Position numbers and translations under genes: made by a program
Shown here: one piece after another, positions 41,854 through 51,038 of the stretch
How positions within the stretch are numbered: the stretch's first letter is position 1
Layout: each line of letters starts with the position of its first letter
NCBI GenBank assembly: GCA_017398625.1
Contig: JAFQFP010000024.1
Span: 1 to 64,000, forward strand
Length of the DNA: 64,000 nt
Reading direction: 5' to 3'
Origin: Oscillospiraceae bacterium
GTDB lineage: Bacteria > Bacillota > Clostridia > Oscillospirales > Oscillospiraceae
The notes under the pieces: generated by a model
What the model was told of the DNA's origin: nothing
The model's input: the letters and a program-made list of their open reading frames with translations, nothing else
Databases searched by the model: none

Positions 41854-43230
41854 ATGAAAAAGATAATTGTATCGGATACTACGCTGCGTGTACAGAGCGA
41901 TGTTCTGAAGAATGCTCTATCCTTCCGTCAGCGGTTGAATATCGCGGCTGCGCTGGAAAAGGCTGGGGTGGATGCTATTGAGCTAAGCCCGCTGACCGGC
42001 AGCAAGGAAGATGCAGTTGTCTGCCGTACCATCGCCGGCAGTGTGGGCTGCAAGGTCTGCATTCCCTGCGGTGACAGCGCCGAGTCTGCGGAAGCGGCGT
42101 ATAGCTGTGTGGAGGGGGCTGTCAAGCCCTGCCTCCAGGTCATTGTTCCCATCTCCACCGTGCAGATGGAGTATACCTATCATTTGAAGTCCGCTAAGAT
42201 GCTGGAAAAGATCGCTGGACTTTGCAAGGCTGCTTCCGCTCTTTGCGCGGATGTGGAATTTGTCGCCAAGGATGCCAGCCGTGCAGAGGAGGGCTTTGCC
42301 GCGGCTTGCTGCAAGACCGCTGCGGAAAACGGTGCAAGTGCAGTGACCCTCTGCGATGACGGCGGTGTGTATTTCCCCGACGAGCTTGCCGCGCTGGTTC
42401 GACAGGTCAAGGAAGCGGTGGAGGTTTCTGTGTATGTGCAGCCCAGCAATGCGCTGAATATGGCAGCCGCCTGCGCCGTGGAAGCCATCAAGGCAGGTGC
42501 TGACGGTGTCAAGACCGCCGCAGGCTGTGAGGAAGCCCTTTCCGCGGATAAGCTGGCGGATATCCTCCGTGCCAAGGGCTCTGCCATGGGCGTGGAAGCG
42601 GGTCTGGATAGCACCGCCATACACAACATCCTTTCCTGCCTTTCCGGCAGCGAGGTAGTCGCTGGCTCTGCGACCCAAGCCGTTTCCGATGCCGTGCAGC
42701 TGGATGCCGGCTGCAGCCTTTCCGATATCGCCGCTGCCGTGGGTTCTCTGGGCTATGAGCTGTCCGATGAGGATGTGGGCAAGGTCTATGAGGAGTTCCG
42801 CCGTATGGTAGAGCGGAAGGCTACGGTCAATGCCCGTGAGCTGGAAGCCATCGTTGCCACTGCAGCTATGCAGGTGCCCTCTACCTTCCACCTTGTAAAT
42901 TATGTGGTCAATTCCGGAAATATCATTTCCGCCACCGCCAATATCACGCTGGAAAAGGACGGGGAGAAGCTCAGCGGTGTCAGCGCCGGTGACGGTCCCA
43001 TTGACGCCGCGTTTCATGCTATCGAGCAGATCATCGGTCACCACTATGAGCTGGACGATTTCCAGATCCAAGCGGTCACCAAGGGCAGGGAAGCGGTTGG
43101 CTCTTCGCTGATCCGCCTGCGGGCCGAGGGGAAGCTGTACTCCGGCAACGGCATTTCCACCGATATCATCGGTGCCTGTATCCGTGCCTACATCAATGCT
43201 TTGAACAAGATCGTTTACGAGGGCAAGTAA
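41854..43230 (+). CDS. LeuA-like (2-isopropylmalate synthase homologue) protein with degenerate active site
   Basis: This 458-residue protein has the length and two-part plan of 2-isopropylmalate synthase: a DRE-TIM barrel (about 1-300) and a C-terminal LeuA allosteric domain (about 350-458; GVSAGDGPIDAAFHAIEQI, STDIIGACIRAYINALNKI). The catalytic signature DTTLRDGEQ is reduced to DTTLRVQSD, and the metal-binding HxH segment (SVHCHDDLG in Bacillus) reads SVYVQPSNALN with no histidine. The NGxGERAGN region is also lost. It is unlikely to condense acetyl-CoA with an oxoacid in the normal way. It sits behind a leucine T-box and two bases before an acyl-CoA ligase fusion. A leucine-sensing regulatory role is a plausible inference. 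Confidence 0.8.
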   Translation: MKKIIVSDTTLRVQSDVLKNALSFRQRLNIAAALEKAGVDAIELSPLTGSKEDAVVCRTIAGSVGCKVCIPCGDSAESAEAAYSCVEGAVKPCLQVIVPISTVQMEYTYHLKSAKMLEKIAGLCKAASALCADVEFVAKDASRAEEGFAAACCKTAAENGASAVTLCDDGGVYFPDELAALVRQVKEAVEVSVYVQPSNALNMAAACAVEAIKAGADGVKTAAGCEEALSADKLADILRAKGSAMGVEAGLDSTAIHNILSCLSGSEVVAGSATQAVSDAVQLDAGCSLSDIAAAVGSLGYELSDEDVGKVYEEFRRMVERKATVNARELEAIVATAAMQVPSTFHLVNYVVNSGNIISATANITLEKDGEKLSGVSAGDGPIDAAFHAIEQIIGHHYELDDFQIQAVTKGREAVGSSLIRLRAEGKLYSGNGISTDIIGACIRAYINALNKIVYEGK

Positions 43231-43231
43231 T

Positions 43232-45685
43232 ATGAAGCTTTCTTTTTCTACCCGGAATGTAGCCTCCCGGTCTTTTCTGGAGCTGTGCAACAAAACGGCG
43301 CAGTATGGCTTCTCCGGCTTTGAAATCTACGATGCGGTTTCCGAAAAGGAAAACCATGACGATAGCATCCTCCGTTCTGCCAATACCGCCGCTTCCCGGC
43401 GCAAGCTGGTGAACCGGCATATCGGTATTTCCGCGCTGACCTTTCCCCAGACCATTTCCGCTCTCACCGATCCCGGTCATTTGATCCGTTACATCGAGTT
43501 GGCTGCCAGAGCCAGCGTGGAAAATGTGATCGTGCAGTTCGATTCTCTTCCTACTGAGGCGGAACTGCAGGCGGTGCTGACCCCTGCCGTCCGCCGGGGA
43601 GAAAAGCTGGGTGTTATGCTGCTGCTGGAGACCATGGGTGAGCTTGCCCACACCGACAAGGTGCTGGATGTGATCAATCTCTTTGGCTCTGCGGCGCTGG
43701 GTGTCTGCTGGAATATCCGACAATCCTATTTCGCTGCCGGAGAAACTGCCGACAGCACCATCCAGACCCTTGGCTCTTACATCGGCTATGTCCGCATCGG
43801 CGATCGCAAGGGCGATACCGATGTGCTCATCGGTGACGGCACTTTGCCGGTGCAGGAGTTTATGAACGCCTTGAGATCGCTAAACTACGATGGCTTCATC
43901 TGCGCGGATTGGAACGAGGAGATCTGCTCTGAGGATATCGTGCTGACCCATTTTGAAAGCTATATGAGCCGTGTCCGGGGAGATAAGCGGGCGACCAAGC
44001 CTGTTTACTACAACCGCAGCCATACCGGCACCCATCCTTGGAAGAAGTATGATGTTCTGGATCTGACCTTCTCTCAGGTGCTGGACGAAATGGTGGAGCG
44101 GTATCCCGACCAGTACTGCTTCAAGTACACCACGCTGGACTATACCCGTACCTATTCCCAGTTCCGGGATGATGTGGATAGGGTGGCAGCATCGCTGATA
44201 TCGCTGGGTGTCAAGCCCGGCTACCATGTGGCGATCTGGACTACCAATATCCCCCAGTGGTTCTTGACCTTCTGGGCAACGGTGAAGATCGGCGCGGTGC
44301 TGGTGACGGTAAATACTGCCTATAAGATCCATGAGACGGAGTATCTTCTTCGCCAATCCGATACCCATACTCTGGTGATGATCGAGGATTGCAAGGATTC
44401 CAACTACAAGCAGATCATGGAGGAGCTGTGCCCAGAGCTGAAGTCCCTGCAGCCCGGTGAGCCTCTGTATTCCCGGAAGCTGCCCTTCCTGCGCAATGTG
44501 GTCACCGTGGGCTTCCGTATGGACGGCTGCTTGGAGTGGGAGGAGATGGTTGCCCGGCATACTATGATCCCCCGTGAGGAGGTTCGCCGCCGTGCCGCCG
44601 CCGTACATCCCGGAGATGTGTGCAATATGCAGTATACCTCCGGCACCACCGGCTTCCCCAAGGGCGTCATGCTGACCCACACCAATATCGTAAACAACGG
44701 CAAGATCATTGGCGACCGGATGGATATCTCCACCGCAGACCGCATGATGATCCAAGTGCCTATGTTCCATTGCTTTGGCATGGTGCTTTCCATGACCAAT
44801 ATGATGACCCACGGCGGCACCATGTGCCCCATGCCTTACTTCTCTCCCAAGTCCAGCCTTGCCTGCGTCAATGATGAGAAGATAACCTGCTTTAACGGCG
44901 TTCCCACCATGTTCATTGCCATGTTCAGCCATGAAGACTTTGCCAAGACCGACTTTTCCCATATGCGCACCGGTATCATGGCAGGTGCCAACTGCCCGCC
45001 GGAGCTGATGCGCCGGGCGGCTGCGGAAATGAATATGACGGAGATCCTCAGTGTTTACGGTCAGACCGAGGCTTCCCCCGGCTGCACCATGGGACAGGTA
45101 GACGAGGATATCGACCACCGGGTAGAGACGGTGGGCACTGCCTTCCCCGGTGTGGAATGCAAGATCATCGACCCGGAGACAGGTGAGGAGCTGCCCGATG
45201 GGCAGAACGGCGAGTTCGTAGCCCGTGGCTACAACATCATGAAGGGCTACTACAAGATGCCCAAGGCTACGGAATCCACCATTGACAGGGAGGGCTGGCT
45301 CCACTCCGGCGATATCGCCTGCCGCACCTCTGACGGCTATTACAAGATCACCGGACGGCTGAAGGATATGATCATCCGCGGTGGTGAAAACCTGTATCCC
45401 CGTGAGATCGAGGAATTCTATCTGACCCATCCCAAGGTTCGGGATGTGCAGGTGGTGGGCGTGAAGGACCCGCGCTACGGCGAGGAAGCCTGCGCTTGGA
45501 TCATTCTCAAGGAAGGCGTGGATGCCGACGAAGCGGAAATGCGCGGCTATGGCAACGCCAACATGGCAAAGCACAAGGTGCCCCGCTACTTCCTGTTTGT
45601 GGAGGATTTCCCCATGAACGCTGCCGGTAAGATCCAGAAGTTCAAGATGAAGGCAGAATCCGAGCAGATCCTGGGACTTGTCTAA
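43232..45685 (+). CDS. TIM-barrel (AP-endonuclease-2 type) fused to an acyl-CoA ligase
   Basis: This 817-residue protein has two parts. Residues 1-~255 resemble the xylose-isomerase-like/AP endonuclease 2 TIM barrel (MKLSFSTRNVASRSFLELCN, VENVIVQFDS, YVRIGDRKGDTDVLIGDG). Residues ~265-817 are a FadD-like AMP-forming acyl-CoA ligase: MQYTSGTTGFPKGVMLTH, SVYGQTEASPG, GWLHSGDIA, KDMIIRGGENLYPREIEEF and the adenylation lysine in NAAGKIQKFK. Context (leucine T-box, LeuA-like partner, VOR genes downstream) suggests isovalerate activation for leucine synthesis; the barrel's job is unknown. Chain-length specificity cannot be read from sequence. Confidence 0.82.
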   Translation: MKLSFSTRNVASRSFLELCNKTAQYGFSGFEIYDAVSEKENHDDSILRSANTAASRRKLVNRHIGISALTFPQTISALTDPGHLIRYIELAARASVENVIVQFDSLPTEAELQAVLTPAVRRGEKLGVMLLLETMGELAHTDKVLDVINLFGSAALGVCWNIRQSYFAAGETADSTIQTLGSYIGYVRIGDRKGDTDVLIGDGTLPVQEFMNALRSLNYDGFICADWNEEICSEDIVLTHFESYMSRVRGDKRATKPVYYNRSHTGTHPWKKYDVLDLTFSQVLDEMVERYPDQYCFKYTTLDYTRTYSQFRDDVDRVAASLISLGVKPGYHVAIWTTNIPQWFLTFWATVKIGAVLVTVNTAYKIHETEYLLRQSDTHTLVMIEDCKDSNYKQIMEELCPELKSLQPGEPLYSRKLPFLRNVVTVGFRMDGCLEWEEMVARHTMIPREEVRRRAAAVHPGDVCNMQYTSGTTGFPKGVMLTHTNIVNNGKIIGDRMDISTADRMMIQVPMFHCFGMVLSMTNMMTHGGTMCPMPYFSPKSSLACVNDEKITCFNGVPTMFIAMFSHEDFAKTDFSHMRTGIMAGANCPPELMRRAAAEMNMTEILSVYGQTEASPGCTMGQVDEDIDHRVETVGTAFPGVECKIIDPETGEELPDGQNGEFVARGYNIMKGYYKMPKATESTIDREGWLHSGDIACRTSDGYYKITGRLKDMIIRGGENLYPREIEEFYLTHPKVRDVQVVGVKDPRYGEEACAWIILKEGVDADEAEMRGYGNANMAKHKVPRYFLFVEDFPMNAAGKIQKFKMKAESEQILGLV

Positions 45686-45723
45686 AATTTTGGCAGTTTT
45701 TACTAAAACGATTGCGAAAGTTC

Positions 45724-45752
45724 TTGACAACATCACCAAAGAGTGTTACAAT
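45724..45752 (+). promoter_or_regulatory. Promoter of the isoleucine T-box unit
   Basis: TTGACA (45724-45729) and TACAAT (45747-45752) with a 17-base spacer, 39 bases after the preceding stop codon. Confidence 0.8.
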
Positions 45753-45757
45753 CAGTT

Positions 45758-46035
45758 CAAATTTCATAGAAAAGCGATGACGAAGACGGATCCGGCAAGG
45801 GCGTTTCAAAGAGAGCTGGGGGCGGTGGAAGCCCGGCAGACAGCGGCCACGATCTTATCACTTCCGAGCTGAAAGTCCCAAAGCGCAAGCAAGTAGGGCT
45901 TTTCGTGAATGCTGCGTGAATGCATAGGGCTTGTTGGAGCCTGAAGGGGTATGGCTTGCCATACAATTTGAGTGGTACCGCGGGTATTGTTTTACAGACT
46001 CGTCTCAAAGCAATTTGAGACGAGTCTGTTTTATT
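45758..46035 (+). promoter_or_regulatory. T-box riboswitch, specifier ATC (tRNA-Ile)
   Basis: Stem I distal region AGAGAGCTGGGGGCGGTGG (45811-45829). On the 3' side the order is ATC, A, CTTCC, GAGC (45857-45869), with CTTC pairing to GAAG at 45782, so the specifier codon is ATC (isoleucine). The T-box GAGTGGTACCGCGGG lies at 45970-45984. The terminator is a perfect 16-bp hairpin (45994-46009 / 46014-46029) ending in TTTTATT. The ligase ribosome-binding site follows directly. Confidence 0.9.
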
Positions 46036-46057
46036 ATTAACAAGGAGGATAAACGCA

Positions 46058-48325
46058 ATGAAGACCAATACAACCATGCTTCAGCTTTCCGAGATCGCTG
46101 CCCGTATCAAGGAGATGCGGGATATTATGGGCTGGACCGTCACAGAAATGGCTGAAAAGACCGATGTGACCGAGGAAATCTATCTGATTTACGAAAGCGG
46201 CAGTGTTGACATTCCGTTTAGCTTCATACATAAGTGTGCGCTTGCTTTTGATGTAGAAATGATGGAGCTTCTGGAGGGCCGCAGCGCACGGCTGACCAGC
46301 TACACCGTGACCCGCAAGGGCGGCGGTCAGAAGACCGCTCAGGAGGACGGCATCGACATCACCAATCTGGCACCCAAGTTCCGGGATAAGATCGCCGAGC
46401 CTTATTGGGTACGCTATGAGTACGATCCCGCCCAGCAGAACAAGCCCATCCATCTGGCGACCCACAGCGGTCAGGAATTTGACCTTGTGATCTCCGGTAA
46501 GCTGAAGGTGCAGATCGGCAAGCACATTGAGATCCTTAATGAGGGCGACAGCATCTACTACGATTCCTCCACACCCCACGGTATGATCGCCGTGGACGGA
46601 CAGGACTGCGTGTTCTGTGCTGTGGTTCTGCCCGGTGAAAAGACTCAAGAGGCAGAGGTCAGAAGAAGTGTCATCACCGCCAAGTCCTCCGAGCCGCTGG
46701 TCTGTGAGCAATTTGTGCAGACCAAGGAGGATGAAAACGGAGCGCTGCAGAGCATCGAGTTCCTGAATACCGAGCGATTCAATTTCGGCTTTGATATCGT
46801 GGACGGCATTGCCCGCAAATACCCGGATAAGCTGGCCATGCTTCATCTAGATAAGCACAGAAATGAGCGCCGCTTCACCTTTAAGGATATCAAGGATTAT
46901 TCCAACCAGACCGCCAACTACTTTACCTCTCTTGGCATCAAGAAGGGGGATAAGGTGATGCTGGTGCTGAAGCGGCATTACCAGTTCTGGTTTGCCATGG
47001 TGGCGCTGCACAAGCTGGGCGCAGTGGCGATCCCTGCCACCAACCAGCTCAAGGAGCATGATTTTGTCTACCGCTACAATGCTGCCGGTATTTCCGCCAT
47101 CGTCTGTACCGCAGACGGCGACACTGCAGATATCGCCGCCGCAGCGGCAGAGCAGTGCCCCAGTGTCACCACCAAGATCCTTGTGGGCGGCAAGAAAGAA
47201 GGCTGGCACGATTTTGACGAGGAGTTCAAGCTCTTTACCCGCCATCTGGACAGACCTGCCGATGCAGGGGCAGGGGATGACATCGCGCTGATGTTCTTCA
47301 CCTCCGGCACCACCGGAAATCCCAAGATGGCAGCCCATAAGCATACTTACGCGCTGGGTCACTATGTTACCGCAAAATATTGGCACTGCTGTGAGCGGGA
47401 CGGCTTGCATCTGACCATTTCCGACACCGGCTGGGGCAAGTCCCTGTGGGGCAAGCTCTACGGTCAGTGGCTGTGCGAGGGCGGCGTGTTTGTCTATGAC
47501 TTTGACCGCTTTGATGAAAACGACATCCTGCCCATGTTCGCCAAGTACGGCATCACCACCTTCTGCGCACCGCCTACCATGCTGCGTATGCTGATCCGTG
47601 GCGATCTGAGCAAGTATGACCTGTCCTCCATCCACCACATGACCACCGCCGGTGAGGCGCTGAACCCCGAAGTGTTCAAGCAGTTCAAGGCGGCAACGGG
47701 TTTGGAGATCATGGAAGGCTTCGGTCAGACCGAAACCACTCTTGCCATTGCCAATCTGGTGGGCACTGCGCCTAAGATCGGCTCTATGGGAAAGGCATCG
47801 CCCCAGTTCGATCTGGACATCGTGGATCCTGACGGAAATTCCGTTGCGCCCGGTGAAGTGGGTGAGATCGTGATCCATACCGATAAGAAAGTACCCTGCG
47901 GCCTGTTCCGTGAGTACTATCTGGACGATGAAAAGACGCAGGAAGCATGGCACGACGGAATGTACCACACCGGCGACACCGCATGGCGGGATGAGGACGG
48001 CTATTTCTTCTATGTCAGCCGCATCGACGATGTGATCAAGTCCTCCGGCTACCGCATTGGACCCTTCGAGATCGAAAGTGTTATTATGGAGCTCCCCTAT
48101 GTGGTGGAGTGCGGTGTCAGCGCCGTGCCCGATCCCATCCGCGGGCAGGTGGTCAAGGCAAGTATCGTGCTGACCAAGGGCACCGAAGGCACCGAGGAAC
48201 TGAAAAAAGAGATCCAAAACTATGTAAAGGTACACACCGCACCCTATAAGTACCCCAGAGTGGTGGTGTTCAAAGACGAGCTGCCCAAGACCATCAGCGG
48301 TAAGATCCAGCGCAACAAGCTGTAA
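46058..48325 (+). CDS. XRE-cupin-acyl-CoA ligase fusion (isoleucine T-box)
   Basis: This 755-residue protein has three domains: an XRE-type helix-turn-helix (about 8-70; ARIKEMRDIMGWTVTEMAEK), a cupin (about 110-195; HSGQEFDLVISGKLKVQIG, LNEGDSIYYDSSTPHGM) and an acetyl-CoA-synthetase-like AMP-forming ligase (about 225-755; FFTSGTTGNPKMAAHKH, EGFGQTETTLAI, YHTGDTAWRDEDGYFFYV, SSGYRIGPFEIESV, SGKIQRNKL). HTH-cupin pairs are normally stand-alone regulators that sense a small ligand; here they are joined to the enzyme. With the Ile T-box in front, 2-methylbutyrate activation is the best guess. No gene follows before the next promoter. Confidence 0.85.
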   Translation: MKTNTTMLQLSEIAARIKEMRDIMGWTVTEMAEKTDVTEEIYLIYESGSVDIPFSFIHKCALAFDVEMMELLEGRSARLTSYTVTRKGGGQKTAQEDGIDITNLAPKFRDKIAEPYWVRYEYDPAQQNKPIHLATHSGQEFDLVISGKLKVQIGKHIEILNEGDSIYYDSSTPHGMIAVDGQDCVFCAVVLPGEKTQEAEVRRSVITAKSSEPLVCEQFVQTKEDENGALQSIEFLNTERFNFGFDIVDGIARKYPDKLAMLHLDKHRNERRFTFKDIKDYSNQTANYFTSLGIKKGDKVMLVLKRHYQFWFAMVALHKLGAVAIPATNQLKEHDFVYRYNAAGISAIVCTADGDTADIAAAAAEQCPSVTTKILVGGKKEGWHDFDEEFKLFTRHLDRPADAGAGDDIALMFFTSGTTGNPKMAAHKHTYALGHYVTAKYWHCCERDGLHLTISDTGWGKSLWGKLYGQWLCEGGVFVYDFDRFDENDILPMFAKYGITTFCAPPTMLRMLIRGDLSKYDLSSIHHMTTAGEALNPEVFKQFKAATGLEIMEGFGQTETTLAIANLVGTAPKIGSMGKASPQFDLDIVDPDGNSVAPGEVGEIVIHTDKKVPCGLFREYYLDDEKTQEAWHDGMYHTGDTAWRDEDGYFFYVSRIDDVIKSSGYRIGPFEIESVIMELPYVVECGVSAVPDPIRGQVVKASIVLTKGTEGTEELKKEIQNYVKVHTAPYKYPRVVVFKDELPKTISGKIQRNKL

Positions 48326-48380
48326 TGGGCAGTGTCCACAAGAAAAATGCATTTGTTTTGGTGATAATTACAAAAAAAGA

Positions 48381-48410
48381 TTGACAATTTTTAGTGAGAT
48401 GTGATATCAT
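48381..48410 (+). promoter_or_regulatory. Promoter of the valine T-box operon
   Basis: TTGACA (48381-48386) and TATCAT (48405-48410) with an 18-base spacer. Confidence 0.75.
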
Positions 48411-48415
48411 AGCGG

Positions 48416-48697
48416 CAATAAAGGCGTTGACGAAGAGAGCAAAGGATGTTTCTTCGCTGCAGAGAGGCGGCGTTTGGTGTAAGCCGCTGCGAAAGTCCTG
48501 TTGCTTGTCACTTCTGAGCCGGAAGGAAGAAAGGGGATCCCCGAGTAGAGCCTTCCCGTGATGGCTGCGTAAAGGTCTACGGCTTATTGGAGCCTGAGTG
48601 GCACATGCTTTGTGCAATTTGAGTGGTACCGCGGGTTATGCAACAATAGCTCGTCTCAAGGAAAACGCATCTTTGAGACGGGCTATTTCTGTTTTTT
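48416..48697 (+). promoter_or_regulatory. T-box riboswitch, specifier GTC (tRNA-Val)
   Basis: Stem I distal region CAGAGAGGCGGCGTTTGGTG (48460-48479). On the 3' side the order is GTC, A, CTTCT, GAGC (48507-48519), with CTTC pairing to GAAG at 48432; the specifier codon is GTC (valine). The T-box GAGTGGTACCGCGGG (48621-48635) is identical to that of the isoleucine leader. Terminator arms ATAGC-TCGTCTCAA and TTGAGACGGGCTAT (48646-48686) are followed by a T run. It controls the seven-gene operon ligase-ilvE-ATPase-vorDBAC. Confidence 0.9.
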
Positions 48698-48723
48698 ACC
48701 CGTCTAATAAGGAGGATTCTTCT

Positions 48724-51021
48724 ATGTCTACCAGAACCGGCTTGGAGTTTAAGATCCAAGAGATGGCGCAGCGTATCAAAACTCTGCGTGAGATCATTGG
48801 TCTGAGCGCTGCGGAAATGGCGCTGAAAACCGGTGTCAGCGTCAATGAATATTTGGACTGCGAGGCAGGCAACTCCGATCTGAATTTCGCGTTCCTGTAC
48901 CGCTGTGCGCTGGCGCTGGGTGTTGATGTGACCGAGCTGATCGAGGGCACCAGCCCCCGTCTGGCGGGCTATACCGTCACCCGCCGGGGCGATGGCCAGC
49001 AGATCCAGAAGGCGCATGGCATGACTTATTTCAATCTAGCGTCCGCCTTCAAGAACCGTATTGCCGAGCCGTTGTATGTGGTGTCGGAATTTGATCCCAA
49101 AGCCCAGCATGGCGATATTGAGCTGACCAGCCACGACGGTCAAGAGTGCGACATCGTTGTAAAGGGCGCGCTGAAGGTGCAGGTGGGCGACCATGTGGAA
49201 GTCCTCCATGCCGGCGACAGCATCTACTACGATTCTTCTGTGCCTCATGGCATGATCGCCGTGGAAAACGCGGATTGCGAGTTCTATGCCTTCGTTCTGA
49301 ACCCCAACAGCGAGCCCATTGACAAGATCGTACATAGCGGCGTCCGGGATTTCACCCTGCCGCCGGTGAAGAAGAAGGAAGAAAAGGTCTACCGTGTCTG
49401 GGAGAACTATGTGGAGCCCACCGAGGATGAAAACGGCATTTTGAAAGCCATTTCTTTCAAGGGTGAGGATAAATTCAATTTTGCCTTTGATGTCATCGAC
49501 CGTCTGGGACGGGAGAAGCCGGATAAGCTGGCAATGCTCCATATTTCCCGGGATAAGACCGAGACTCGCTTCAGCTTCAAGGATATGAAGGATGCCTCCA
49601 ATCAGACAGCCAACTATTTCCGCTCCCTCGGCATTAAGAAGGGGGATAAGGTGCTGCTGATCCTGAAGCGGCACTACCAGTTCTGGTTTTCCATGCTGGC
49701 GCTGCATAAGCTGGGAGCGGTGGTGATCCCCGCATCCAACCAGCTCAAGGAGCACGATCTGACTTACCGGCTGAATAAGGCAGGAGTCAAGATGGTTGTC
49801 TGCACTGCCGATGACGGTATTCCCGAGGAAATGGACAAGGCTGCAGCCAATAGCCCCTGCCTGCAGACCAAGGTGATCGTCGGCGGCGAGCGGGAGGGCT
49901 GGCGCTGCTTCAACCAGGAGTACAGCCTGTTTACCCGCCATCTGGACCGGCCCGAGGATGCTGCCTGCGGTGACGATCTGATGCTGATGTACTTCACCTC
50001 CGGCACCACCGGCAATCCCAAGCTGGCAATGCACAACTATAAGTACCCGCTGGGGCACTTCATCACCGCCAAATACTGGCACTGCGTCAACCCCGAAGGC
50101 CTACATTTGACCGTTGCCGATTCCGGCTGGGCAAAATGCGCTTGGGGCAAGCTGTACGGCCAGTGGCTGTGCGAGGCAGGTCTGTTCGTATACGACTTTG
50201 ACCGTTTCGATGCCAACGATATCCTGCCTATGTTTGCCCAGTACGGCATCACCACCTTCTGCGCACCGCCCACCATCCTGCGCATGATGATCAAGCAGGA
50301 TCTAAGCCGGTTCGATCTTTCCACCATTGAGCATATGACCACCGCAGGTGAGGCGTTGAATCCCGAGGTGTTCCGTCAGTTTGAAAAGGCGACCGGGCTG
50401 CAGATCATGGAGGGCTTCGGTCAGTCCGAGACCACCGTTGCCCTTGCCAATCTGGCAGGAACCAAGGCTCGCCTTGGCTCTATGGGCAAGCCTGTGCCGC
50501 TGTACGACATCCATCTGGTGGATGCCGATGGCAAGGATGTGGATGTGGGCGAAGTTGGCGAGATCGTATTCAATATCGCTGACGGCGCACCCTGCGGCTT
50601 GACCACCGGCTACTTCGAGGATGAGGAAAAAACCGCCGAGAGCCGTTACGGCGGTTTCTACCACACCGGTGACACCGCATGGCGTGATGAGGACGGCTAT
50701 TTCTGGTATGTGGGTCGTGTGGACGATGTGATCAAGTCCTCCGGCTACCGCATCGGACCCTTTGAGATCGAAAATGTCATCATGGAGCTGCCCTATGTTC
50801 TGGAATGCGGCGTTTCCGCCCAGCCCGATGAGGTCAGAGGTCAGGTGGTCAAGGCAAGCATCGTGCTTGTCAAGGGCACTGAGGGCACCGACGCACTGAA
50901 AAAAGAGATCCAGGAATATGTCAAGAAGCATACCGCACCTTATAAGTACCCCCGTGTTGTGATCTTCCGAGATGAGCTTCCCAAGACCGCAAGCGGCAAG
51001 ATACAGAGAAACAAACTTTAA
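48724..51021 (+). CDS. XRE-cupin-acyl-CoA ligase fusion (valine T-box)
   Basis: This 765-residue paralogue of the preceding fusion has the same order: XRE HTH (RIKTLREIIGLSAAEMALK), cupin (HDGQECDIVVKGALKVQVG, HAGDSIYYDSSVPHGMIAV) and AMP-forming ligase (YFTSGTTGNPKLAMHNYK, EGFGQSETTVALA, YHTGDTAWRDEDGYFWYV, SGKIQRNKL). The start at 48724 follows AGGAGG past the T-box terminator; the longer frame runs back into the leader and is not used. It leads an operon with ilvE and vorDBAC behind a valine T-box, so isobutyrate is the likely acid (inference). Confidence 0.86.
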   Translation: MSTRTGLEFKIQEMAQRIKTLREIIGLSAAEMALKTGVSVNEYLDCEAGNSDLNFAFLYRCALALGVDVTELIEGTSPRLAGYTVTRRGDGQQIQKAHGMTYFNLASAFKNRIAEPLYVVSEFDPKAQHGDIELTSHDGQECDIVVKGALKVQVGDHVEVLHAGDSIYYDSSVPHGMIAVENADCEFYAFVLNPNSEPIDKIVHSGVRDFTLPPVKKKEEKVYRVWENYVEPTEDENGILKAISFKGEDKFNFAFDVIDRLGREKPDKLAMLHISRDKTETRFSFKDMKDASNQTANYFRSLGIKKGDKVLLILKRHYQFWFSMLALHKLGAVVIPASNQLKEHDLTYRLNKAGVKMVVCTADDGIPEEMDKAAANSPCLQTKVIVGGEREGWRCFNQEYSLFTRHLDRPEDAACGDDLMLMYFTSGTTGNPKLAMHNYKYPLGHFITAKYWHCVNPEGLHLTVADSGWAKCAWGKLYGQWLCEAGLFVYDFDRFDANDILPMFAQYGITTFCAPPTILRMMIKQDLSRFDLSTIEHMTTAGEALNPEVFRQFEKATGLQIMEGFGQSETTVALANLAGTKARLGSMGKPVPLYDIHLVDADGKDVDVGEVGEIVFNIADGAPCGLTTGYFEDEEKTAESRYGGFYHTGDTAWRDEDGYFWYVGRVDDVIKSSGYRIGPFEIENVIMELPYVLECGVSAQPDEVRGQVVKASIVLVKGTEGTDALKKEIQEYVKKHTAPYKYPRVVIFRDELPKTASGKIQRNKL

Positions 51022-51038
51022 TGAGGGGAGAAACTACT

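Noticed and set aside
41854..43230. Ordinary 2-isopropylmalate synthase annotation
   Set aside because: The HxH metal site and DGEQ/GERAGN motifs are missing, although length and the C-terminal domain match.
43880..45739. 619-codon antisense frame over the ligase fusion
   Set aside because: Same explanation; the sense frame carries intact adenylation motifs, the antisense frame none.
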